Part shown: in pieces, positions 14,585-21,062 of the stretch
How positions within the stretch are numbered: position 1 is the stretch's first letter
Layout of the letters: every line of letters begins with the position of its first letter
NCBI GenBank assembly: GCA_031425325.1
Contig: JANPJD010000253.1
Span: forward strand, 1 to 25,719
DNA: 25,719 bases
Origin: Aliitabrizicola sp031425325
Lineage (GTDB): Bacteria > Pseudomonadota > Alphaproteobacteria > Rhodobacterales > Rhodobacteraceae
Direction: 5' to 3'
The notes under the pieces: generated by a model
Told to the model about the DNA's origin: nothing
Seen by the model: the letters and a program-made list of their open reading frames with translations, nothing else
Databases searched by the model: none
Position numbers and translations under genes: made by a program

Positions 14585-15361
14585 CTGCCCCGCAGCCCGC
14601 TCTGGACGACCATTGCCGAAACCCTGTCGTCTGAAATCGCGGATGGCCATTACGGCCTGCTTCAGCGACTGCCGACCGAGGCCGAGCTTGCAGCCCGCTT
14701 TGGCGTCAACCGCCACACCGTGCGCCGCGCGCTGGGGGACATGGCCGAGCGCGGCCTTGTCCATGCGAGGCGCGGCGCGGGCGTGTTCGTGGCGCGCCGC
14801 CCGACCGACTACCCGCTGGGCCGCCGCACCCGCTTCCAGCAGAACCTCGCCGCGTCGGGCCAGACCGCCTCGCGCCGGTTCCTGCGGCTTGAGACGCGCG
14901 CCTCGGACGCACGCGAGGCCGAGGCGCTGGCCCTTGGCGCGGGCGATCCGGTGCATGTCTGCGAGGGGCTGTCCCTGGCGGACGAGGCCCCCATCGCCTT
15001 CTTCCGCTCGATCTTCCCGGCGGCTCGCTTTCCGGACCTGCTGGCCGCGCTTGAGGGTGTGGGGTCGATCACGGCTGCCCTCGCTGCCGAGGGGGTCGCC
15101 GACTACACCCGCGCCTCGACGCGGCTGACGGCCAAGGCGGCGAACCCGATGCTGGCCCTGCATCTGCGCCTGCCCGAGGGCGCAGCCCTTTTGCGAAGCG
15201 TCTCTGTGAACGTCGACCGCGATGGACGGCCCATCGAGTGGGGCCACACCTGGTTCGCGGGCGACCGCGTGACGCTGGTCGTTGCACCGGACGAGGCGCG
15301 TCATGGCAGCGACACAGACTTGGGTTATCCACAGGTCATCCCACCGAGAGCAGACCGATGA
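14585..15361 (+). CDS. phnF: PhnF, HutC-type GntR repressor; CTG start proposed
   Basis: PhnF represses phosphonate genes. The 258-residue product has an N-terminal winged helix (RSPLWTTIAETL, then LPTEAELAARFGVNRHTVRR near residues 28-46) and a UTRA ligand domain with the PhnF-typical DYPLGRRTRFQQNLAASGQ. In the E. coli protein the matching stretch is FEVNRHTLRRA. The frame is closed by TGA at 14570, and between it and GTG 14720 there is no ATG, GTG or TTG in frame; starting at 14720 would delete most of the helix-turn-helix. CTG 14585, five nt after AGGAGG, gives a full-length domain and fits the usual M-x-RSPLW start of relatives. A recent frameshift after ATG 14569 is the alternative. The stop overlaps the next gene (ATGA). 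Confidence 0.88.
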   Translation: MPRSPLWTTIAETLSSEIADGHYGLLQRLPTEAELAARFGVNRHTVRRALGDMAERGLVHARRGAGVFVARRPTDYPLGRRTRFQQNLAASGQTASRRFLRLETRASDAREAEALALGAGDPVHVCEGLSLADEAPIAFFRSIFPAARFPDLLAALEGVGSITAALAAEGVADYTRASTRLTAKAANPMLALHLRLPEGAALLRSVSVNVDRDGRPIEWGHTWFAGDRVTLVVAPDEARHGSDTDLGYPQVIPPRADR

Positions 15362-16539
15362 ACGCCACGCTCCCCCCCCTGCGCCTGATCGGCGCCGAAA
15401 TCCTGCGCGACGGCGAGATGCAGCGCCGGTCGGTCGCCCTGGCGGACGGGCGCATCACGCGCGGTCCGCTGCCCGAGGTGGACCTGAGCGGCTATCTAAT
15501 CCTGCCGGGAATTGTGGACCTTCACGGCGATGCGTTCGAGCGGCACCTGTTCCCCCGCCCGAAGGCGGCCTTTCCGATGGCCTCGGCGCTTGCCACGACC
15601 GACCGCGAGGCGGCGGCGCAGGGCGTCACCACCGCCTTCCTCGCGCAGGGGTGGAGCTGGGAAGGCGGGCACCGATCGCCCGAGGCAGCGCTGGTGCTGC
15701 TCGAGGCGGTTCAGGCCTATCGGCCCCGGGCGCTGATCGACCTGCGGGTGCAGTTGCGCGCCGAAACGCATCTGGTCGAGGCGCAGGACGCGCTGGTGGC
15801 CGCCGTCCGCCAGCATCGCGTCGGCCTTGTCGTGTTCAACGACCATCTGGACGAGGGCATCGAGATGCGCCGCGCCAGCCCCGCCGCCTTCGCGCAATGG
15901 GCCTACAAACTGGGCCGACCGCCCGAGGAACTGCTGACCGCCATCGAGCGCGCCGCGCGCCGTTCGCCCGAGGTGCCGCGTCACCTCTGCGCGCTGGCCG
16001 AGGCGTTCGACGACCTCGGCGTGGCTTATGGCAGCCATGACGACCCGGATGGCGAGACGCGCGAGCGCTATTCGATGATCGGTGCGCGGATCGCCGAGTT
16101 TCCGACGACGCGGCGCGCCGCCGCCGCCGCCAAGGCGATGATGAACCCGGTTCTGATGGGCGCGCCCAACGTGGTGCGCGGTGGCAGCCAAGCGGGAAAT
16201 GTCGCTGCCGAGACGCTGGTCGCCGAGGGGCTCTGCGATGCGCTGGTATCGGATTACCACTATCCCGCATTGCCGCTGGCGGTCTGGACGCTGGTGGACC
16301 GGGGCCTGGCAAGCCTTCCACAGGCTTGGGCGATGGTTTCGACCAACCCGGCCGAGATCCTGCGCCTTCCGGATCGGGGTCGCATCGAGCCGGGCTTGCG
16401 AGCCGACCTTGTGATCGTGAATGCGGCAACGCGTGCGGTCGAGGCGACGATCTCTGGCGGCAGGCTGGCCTATCTCGCGGGCGAGGCGGGGCGACGGTTT
16501 CTGGCGCAGCCGCAGGCATTGCGGATGGCGGCAGAATAG
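15358..16539 (+). CDS. phnM: Second, divergent PhnM-type amidohydrolase
   Basis: This 393-residue protein is a PhnM homologue, translationally coupled to phnF (ATGA at 15358-15361). It keeps the metal-site and core motifs of the family (VDLHGDAFERH, YGSHDDPDGE, AEFPTTRRA, LMGAPNVVRGGSQAGNVAAE and VSDYHYP). It departs from canonical PhnM: HGD replaces HTD, the MDHTPGQRQF segment has become FNDHLDEGIEM, and the middle is longer. A diphosphatase role on ribose phosphonate triphosphates is the family expectation, but a different phosphonate adduct or a salvage substrate is possible. It ends one base before the convergent acyltransferase gene. Confidence 0.88.
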   Translation: MNATLPPLRLIGAEILRDGEMQRRSVALADGRITRGPLPEVDLSGYLILPGIVDLHGDAFERHLFPRPKAAFPMASALATTDREAAAQGVTTAFLAQGWSWEGGHRSPEAALVLLEAVQAYRPRALIDLRVQLRAETHLVEAQDALVAAVRQHRVGLVVFNDHLDEGIEMRRASPAAFAQWAYKLGRPPEELLTAIERAARRSPEVPRHLCALAEAFDDLGVAYGSHDDPDGETRERYSMIGARIAEFPTTRRAAAAAKAMMNPVLMGAPNVVRGGSQAGNVAAETLVAEGLCDALVSDYHYPALPLAVWTLVDRGLASLPQAWAMVSTNPAEILRLPDRGRIEPGLRADLVIVNAATRAVEATISGGRLAYLAGEAGRRFLAQPQALRMAAE

Positions 16540-16540
16540 G

Positions 16541-17197
16541 TCAGCCGCCGTAGCGCTCGAGGAAAGCCTCGGCGGGCAGGCTGCGGAAGTCGGGCAGCGC
16601 TTCGCGCAGCCGCTCGTGGCTCCAGTCCCACCAGCCAAGCGCCATCAACCGCTCGGCCACAGCTTCGGACACCCGGCGCCGGATCTGCAGGGCAGGCACC
16701 CCCGCCACGATCGTGTAGGGCGCCACGTCCTTGGTCACGACAGCGCCCGCGCCGACCACTGCGCCCGCGCCCACCGTCACCTCGGGGCAGATGACCGCGC
16801 CATGCCCGATCCAGGTATCCGGACCAAGCGTTGTGCGGCGCGCGGCGCGGCGGGCGAAAAAGTCGGCGTCATCAGGCGCATCGGCCCAATAGAGTGTCGA
16901 GCGGTAAAGGAAGTGATGCAGGCTCGCATTCTCGACCGGATGGCTCGTGGGGCCGACCCGGGTAAAGGCCGCGATGTTGGCGAACCGCCCCACGGTGGTG
17001 TTGGCAATATCGGCATAGCGGTCGCAATAGGCATAGGCCAGGAACTCGGACGCGATGATCCGCGCGCCGCGCCCGACCTCGGTCCACGGCCCGAAGACCG
17101 AGTCGATGATCTCGGTGTCGGGGTGGACCTTAGCGCCTTCGGCCGACAGCCGGGGCAGGCCGGTGGCCGGACTTGCAGGGCCTGCGGATGTGGTCAT
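16541..17197 (-). CDS. Phosphonate-associated hexapeptide-repeat acyltransferase
   Basis: The product has 218 residues from ATG 17197, preceded by GAGGGGAA; an upstream ATG at 17221 lacks a ribosome site. Left-handed beta-helix hexapeptide repeats are clear (VHPDTEIIDSVFGPWTEVG, TTVGRFANIAAF and VICPEVTVGAGAVVGAGAVV), with the HPVENASLHHF loop that carries the active-site His in xenobiotic acetyltransferases. I recognise it as the 'phosphonate metabolism protein, transferase hexapeptide repeat' family found in C-P lyase loci. It may acetylate aminoalkylphosphonates, a task done in E. coli by the unrelated PhnO, absent here; that is inference. The gene stands alone, convergent with phnM and divergent from the flavin reductase gene. 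Confidence 0.85.
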   Translation of the reverse strand: MTTSAGPASPATGLPRLSAEGAKVHPDTEIIDSVFGPWTEVGRGARIIASEFLAYAYCDRYADIANTTVGRFANIAAFTRVGPTSHPVENASLHHFLYRSTLYWADAPDDADFFARRAARRTTLGPDTWIGHGAVICPEVTVGAGAVVGAGAVVTKDVAPYTIVAGVPALQIRRRVSEAVAERLMALGWWDWSHERLREALPDFRSLPAEAFLERYGG

Positions 17198-17369
17198 GTT
17201 GGTTTTCCCCTCGGTCGGCATCGACTATGGCGCACGCCGGACGGAACAGACACAGCTTCGTTCAAACTTTCATGACACATGGCCGGACCCTTGCTCGTGC
17301 CGGCAAGCGCGATATGTGCGTCGGGAACCGGCCTCGACGGGCAGGACTGCCGCTGCGGCTGGAGTGGGA

Positions 17370-17870
17370 ATGCCCGAACTTTCGACTACCTTAGACGCGA
17401 CTGACACACGCGCCCTTCGCGACGCGCTGGGGCGGTTCGCGACCGGAGTGACCGTCGTCACGATCGCGACGCGTGACGGGCCAATGGGCTTCACGGCGAA
17501 CAGCTTCGCCAGCGTCTCGCTGGACCCGCCGCTTATGCTGTGGTCCCCGGCACGTGCATCGGCGCGCTATCCCTTCTTCGCGGCAGCCGAACACTACGCA
17601 ATCCACATCCTGGGGGCCGAACAGGCCGACCTCAGCCGTCGCTTCATCCGCGGAGGGACAGGCTTTGACGGGCTCGACCACGGGCTGAACCCCGAAGGTG
17701 TGCCCGTCATCCCCGGCACGCTGGCGCGATTCGACTGCCGGCAGGCGGCGACCCACGACGGGGGTGATCATTTGGTGATCATCGGGCGCGTTCTGAGGCA
17801 TCTGTCGCGCGACGGCGGCCCGCTCGTGTTCAGTCAGGGCAGCTTCGGCGGGTTTACTCCCGTGCCCTGA
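17370..17870 (+). CDS. Flavin reductase-like FMN-binding protein
   Basis: The product has 166 residues from ATG 17370, with GGAGTGGG directly upstream. It shows the flavin reductase-like (split-barrel) pattern: LGRFATGVTVVTIATRDGPMGFTANSFASVSLDPPLM near the start and a C-terminal HLVIIGRVLRHL...GPLVFSQGSFGGF. Such proteins reduce FMN or FAD with NAD(P)H, usually to feed a two-component monooxygenase; no oxygenase gene is in this window. The arsR-type gene follows on the same strand after 235 bp that contain no other gene I can support. Its substrate and partner are unknown. Confidence 0.88.
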   Translation: MPELSTTLDATDTRALRDALGRFATGVTVVTIATRDGPMGFTANSFASVSLDPPLMLWSPARASARYPFFAAAEHYAIHILGAEQADLSRRFIRGGTGFDGLDHGLNPEGVPVIPGTLARFDCRQAATHDGGDHLVIIGRVLRHLSRDGGPLVFSQGSFGGFTPVP

Positions 17871-18105
17871 AGGCCCCTTCAACCAAGAGGCCTCTCGTCC
17901 GAGCCATGACACCTGCCAAAGGTGCAATTCCACTTCCCTTTTCAGGCAAGCCCGATACCTTCGATCTAGGTCGCTTCGTCTGTCAGCGGAACGGGCACCC
18001 TGTGGTGTAGTGTTGGGTGTGGGGGTTGGTGTGTCGTTGAATGGTACGAAACAAAGTCTGTCAGGCAAAAATGGCAGGACATCAGCAGGCTTTGCGCCCG
18101 AGCCG

Positions 18106-18390
18106 ATGTCGGCGGCTGCACTGGAGGCGTCGGCCTTCTTCAAGGCCCTGGCGCATGAGGGCAGGCTTCTTATCCTCGTGCTGCTGTCGCAGGGCGAAAT
18201 GTCGGTGACCGAGATCGAACGCAGGCTCGGCGCGCGGCAGGCGGCCACAAGCCAGCAACTCGCCCGTCTGCGGATGGACGGCCTTGTCGCAACCCGGCGC
18301 GAGGGAAAGACGATCTACTACTCGATCCGCGATCCGAACGTCCACGAGGCCGTAACGCTGGTCCAGGCGTTGTTCGGACCGAAGGAGTAG
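18106..18390 (+). CDS. ArsR-family winged-helix regulator
   Basis: The product is 94 residues from ATG 18106. The frame is open back to 18010 with several GTG/TTG codons, but that stretch is G/T-rich and not protein-like, so the start is uncertain. The ArsR helix-turn-helix is complete: FFKALAHEGRLLILVLL, MSVTEIERRL, RQAATSQQLARLRMDGLV and the wing RREGKTIYYSI. There are no cysteines, so it is neither a thiol-metal ArsR/SmtB sensor nor a persulfide sensor of the SqrR/BigR kind; the signal is unknown. The target may be itself or the flavin reductase gene. The TAG stop lies in a hairpin loop. Confidence 0.85.
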   Translation: MSAAALEASAFFKALAHEGRLLILVLLSQGEMSVTEIERRLGARQAATSQQLARLRMDGLVATRREGKTIYYSIRDPNVHEAVTLVQALFGPKE

Positions 18391-18402
18391 TCCTTCGGTC
18401 CG
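18375..18402. terminator. 12-bp hairpin spanning the arsR stop codon
   Basis: A perfect inverted repeat pairs 18375-18386 (CGGACCGAAGGA) with 18391-18402 (TCCTTCGGTCCG), leaving a four-base loop GTAG that contains the arsR stop. It lies between two convergent genes, arsR and the aldehyde dehydrogenase (ending 18418), so it could end transcription from both sides. There is no U-tract on either strand, as is common in GC-rich alphaproteobacteria. Confidence 0.7.
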
Positions 18403-18417
18403 GTGTGGCAGGCTGCG

Positions 18418-19923
18418 TCAGCGCAGGTCGGCAGGCAACAGCGCGTCGGGCATGTTCTGGTAGCAGACCGGCCGCAGCCAGCGCCGGATCGACAGCGTGC
18501 CGACACTCGTCGCGCCGAAGTTGGTGCTGGCCGGATATGGCCCGCCATGGACCATTGCATCCGCAACCTCGACGCCGGTCGGGAAGCCGTTTGCAAGGAT
18601 GCGCCCCGCCTTGCGCTCGAGGATGGGCATCAGACGCGCGCCGAGGGCGTGGTCACCCGCATCGAGATGCAGCGTGCAGGTCAGTTGCCCCTCGATCCCG
18701 GCGGCGAGCGACAGCAGGTCCGCCTCATCGCGGGCACGCACCACAAGGCCGAGCGGGCCGAACACCTCTTCGCCGAGGCCGTGGCTTTGCCGGAAGGCCT
18801 CGGACGGCACCGAGTAGAGGTTGGGGCTCGCCACGCGCCCATCGCTGGTCGTCTGGTGCAGCGCCGTGACGCCGGGGGCGCCCGAAACCCGCGCCTGTCC
18901 CTCGCGATAGGCCGCAGCGATGCCGTCGGTCAGCATGGTCTGCGGCCCGGTCGCCGCCAAGGCGGCCGCCGCACGCTGTTCGAAGGCATCGACCTCGGGG
19001 CCGTCAAGCGCGATGACGAGGCCGGGATTGGTGCAGAACTGCCCTGCCCCTTGCGTCAGCGACCCTGCCCAGCCGGTGGCGAGCGCCTCGCCCCGCGCGC
19101 GCAGGGCGTGGGGCAGAAGGAATGTCGGATTGACGCTACCTAACTCGCCGAAGAACGGGATCGGATCAGGGCGAGCGGCGCAGAGGTCGTACAGCGCACG
19201 CCCACCGCCGAGGCTGCCCGTGAAGCCCACGGCACGGATCAGCGGGTGCTGCACCAACGCCTCGCCCACGGCGCGGCTGCCACCCTGGATCAGGCTGAAG
19301 ACGCCCGCAGGCATCCCCGTGGCCAAGATCGCGGCGAGGATCGCCTGAGCCACGATCTCGCCCGTGCCGGGATGGGCCGAGTGGCCCTTGACCACGACCG
19401 GGCATCCGGCGGCAAGCGCACTGGCGGTGTCGCCGCCGGCCGTCGAGAAGGCGAGCGGGAAGTTCGAGGCACCGAACACCGCAACGGGGCCGATAGGCCG
19501 CTGCACCAGCTTGAGGTCCGGGCGCGGCAGCGGCGTGCGGTCGGGCAGCGCCGCGTCATGGCGGCGGTCGAGGTAGTCGCCCTTGCGGATATGGGCGGCG
19601 AACAGGCGCAACTGGCCCGTGGTGCGCCCGCGCTCGCCCTCCAGCCGGGCAGCGGGCAGTCCGGTCTCCGAGGTGCCGATGGCCGTTATCTCGGCCCCGC
19701 GCGCCTCGATCTCGTCGGCGATGCGCTCGAGAAAGGCCGCGCGGACCTCACGGGTGGTCTGGCCGTACATGGCGAAGGCCTCTTCGGCCGCACGCACTGC
19801 AAGATCGACCTGCGCCGGGGTACCCACGGCGAAATCAAGTGCCTCGCCATGGGCGGGGCTGGAGCGGAATGTGGCCTCGCCCGGCGTCCAGGCCCCCGCG
19901 ATGAGGTGATGTCCGGTCAGCAT
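18418..19923 (-). CDS. Alpha-ketoglutarate-semialdehyde dehydrogenase (NADP+ type)
   Basis: The 501-residue aldehyde dehydrogenase starts at ATG 19923 with AAAGGA upstream. It has VAVFGASNFPLAFSTAGGDTASALAAG (the cofactor/oxyanion Asn region), KGHSAHP, GFTGSLGGGRAL, the catalytic Glu in FFGELGSVNP and the catalytic Cys in GAGQFCTNPG. The HSAHP and SNFPLAFST forms are typical of the ketoglutarate-semialdehyde dehydrogenases used in oxidative pentose and sugar-acid breakdown. It oxidises 2-oxoglutarate semialdehyde to 2-oxoglutarate, the last step of the route encoded upstream on this strand. It follows the aldose dehydrogenase gene by 115 bp, which hold an inverted repeat. Confidence 0.88.
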   Translation of the reverse strand: MLTGHHLIAGAWTPGEATFRSSPAHGEALDFAVGTPAQVDLAVRAAEEAFAMYGQTTREVRAAFLERIADEIEARGAEITAIGTSETGLPAARLEGERGRTTGQLRLFAAHIRKGDYLDRRHDAALPDRTPLPRPDLKLVQRPIGPVAVFGASNFPLAFSTAGGDTASALAAGCPVVVKGHSAHPGTGEIVAQAILAAILATGMPAGVFSLIQGGSRAVGEALVQHPLIRAVGFTGSLGGGRALYDLCAARPDPIPFFGELGSVNPTFLLPHALRARGEALATGWAGSLTQGAGQFCTNPGLVIALDGPEVDAFEQRAAAALAATGPQTMLTDGIAAAYREGQARVSGAPGVTALHQTTSDGRVASPNLYSVPSEAFRQSHGLGEEVFGPLGLVVRARDEADLLSLAAGIEGQLTCTLHLDAGDHALGARLMPILERKAGRILANGFPTGVEVADAMVHGGPYPASTNFGATSVGTLSIRRWLRPVCYQNMPDALLPADLR

Positions 19924-19988
19924 GGGAAATCCTTTCAGTTGTTCCGGCGAAGCAGGCTGCCAGAACCGATCTTTTACAAAGCGTCGTC

Positions 19989-20016
19989 AGGGTTTCAGTC
20001 TTCACAGAGAAACCCT
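19989..20016. terminator. 8-bp inverted repeat between the two dehydrogenase genes
   Basis: AGGGTTTC (19989-19996) and GAAACCCT (20009-20016) are perfectly complementary around a 12-base spacer. Transcription from the aldose dehydrogenase gene (stop at 20039) would pass through it before the aldehyde dehydrogenase start at 19923. It could be a partial terminator, an mRNA-stabilising hairpin or an operator. No U-tract follows on the minus strand. Confidence 0.45.
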
Positions 20017-20038
20017 TGCCGGATGGGATGGCCCGCGG

Positions 20039-20956
20039 TCAGTCGTGGAACGCCTCGGTCGGAGTCTGGCGACCCTTCATGCAGGCATCCGCCACGATCC
20101 GCAACGGCGACACGTCGGCATCGGTTTCACGCGCAGCGACGAGGCGGGCGAAACGGCGATAGATCTCGGGGTACTCCTGTTCCTCGCCGACGTCGACCTC
20201 GACCCCGTCGATGGCAAGCTTGGCCCCACCCATCCGCAGCTTAAGGCGCTCGGCCCCCGCCTGCACTTCGATGTCCCAGGTTTGCGGACCTTCCTGCCGC
20301 CAGTCGAAATCGGCGGTGACGGGCGTCGCATCGTGGCGCATCGCAAGGCGGGCCGCGATCGGCGTGAAGGCGTTCGACGGCACCTCGAGTTCGGCCGCCT
20401 CGACGATCACCCGACCCGGCAGAAGGCGCGTCAGGATCGACAGCGCGTTGATGCCGGGATCGAAGACACCGAAGCCGCCCGCCTCCCAGATCCAGGCCTG
20501 GTTGGGGTGCCAGCGGCGAACATCCTCGCGCCAGGTGATGGTGATGCGGCTGATCTCGCGCGCGGCGATCCAGTCGCGCGCGGCCTCGACCGCGGGGGCA
20601 AAGCGGCTGTGCCAGGTCGCGAAAAGGACGGTGCCTTTTGCGCGCGCGGCCTCGATGATCGTCTCGATCTCGCCCAGCGTTGCCGCGGGCGGCTTCTCGA
20701 TCAGAAGGTCGCGGCCCGCCGCGATGGCCGCAAGACACATCTCGAGGCGAACGTCGGGGGGCGTGCAGAGGGCGACCGCCGCGGGCGGCCCCTCGGCAAG
20801 GAAGGTGGCGAAGTCGGTAAAGTTCGGCACGCCCTCAACCCTGCCGTTGCGCGAGACGGCGGCGGCGAGAGTGAAGTTGGGATCGGCAGCAATGGCGGGC
20901 AGGTGCTGGTCGCGGGCGATCTTGCCGATGCCGACGACGGCTATGGGAATGGGCAT
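20039..20956 (-). CDS. L-arabinose/D-galactose 1-dehydrogenase, Gfo/Idh/MocA family
   Basis: This 305-residue enzyme oxidises an aldose at C1 to the aldonolactone with NAD(P)+. It begins with the Rossmann motif AVVGIGKIARDQHLPAI and has the family Lys motif LIEKPPAATLGE, then FATWHSRFAPAVEAARDW and KEDVRRWHP-like REDVRRWHPNQAWIWE and GGFGVFDPGINALSI. This run is very close to my recollection of the Azospirillum brasilense L-arabinose 1-dehydrogenase, which also accepts D-galactose. It lies downstream of the sugar-acid dehydratase across a 106-bp gap containing a repeat element. No lactonase gene is in view. The exact sugar is not settled. Confidence 0.85.
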   Translation of the reverse strand: MPIPIAVVGIGKIARDQHLPAIAADPNFTLAAAVSRNGRVEGVPNFTDFATFLAEGPPAAVALCTPPDVRLEMCLAAIAAGRDLLIEKPPAATLGEIETIIEAARAKGTVLFATWHSRFAPAVEAARDWIAAREISRITITWREDVRRWHPNQAWIWEAGGFGVFDPGINALSILTRLLPGRVIVEAAELEVPSNAFTPIAARLAMRHDATPVTADFDWRQEGPQTWDIEVQAGAERLKLRMGGAKLAIDGVEVDVGEEQEYPEIYRRFARLVAARETDADVSPLRIVADACMKGRQTPTEAFHD

Positions 20957-20994
20957 TGCGGGTCTCGCTTTCGGGCGTGGCGCGGGGGAGAGCG

Positions 20995-21016
20995 CCGGGG
21001 GGTTTCACACCCCCGG
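20995..21016. terminator. GC-rich hairpin between dehydratase and aldose dehydrogenase genes
   Basis: CCGGGGG (20995-21001) pairs with CCCCCGG (21010-21016) around an eight-base loop. It lies in the 106-bp gap between the dehydratase stop (21063) and the aldose dehydrogenase start (20956). The genes share strand and pathway, so it would give partial rather than full termination, or protect the upstream mRNA. Confidence 0.45.
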
Positions 21017-21024
21017 ACCCCCGC

Positions 21025-21050
21025 GGGATATTTGTGGACAGAAGAAAGGC
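21025..21050 (+). repeat. Dispersed repeat, copy C (degenerate)
   Basis: The block contains GATATTTGTGGACAGAAGAA and resembles the repeat at 1081-1104 and 11243-11266 with several changes, in the orientation opposite to those copies. It follows directly on the GC-rich hairpin at 20995-21016, as such elements often do in this group according to my recollection. Confidence 0.45.
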
Positions 21051-21062
21051 GGGGACACCCTT

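Noticed and set aside
16540..16540. Terminator between phnM (second copy) and the convergent acyltransferase gene
   Set aside because: Only one base separates the stops and no clear hairpin with a suitable loop was seen there.
17267..17280. Possible Pho box upstream of the hexapeptide acyltransferase (TGTCATGAAAG on minus)
   Set aside because: Only one half-site is good; the second half at 11 bp matches poorly.
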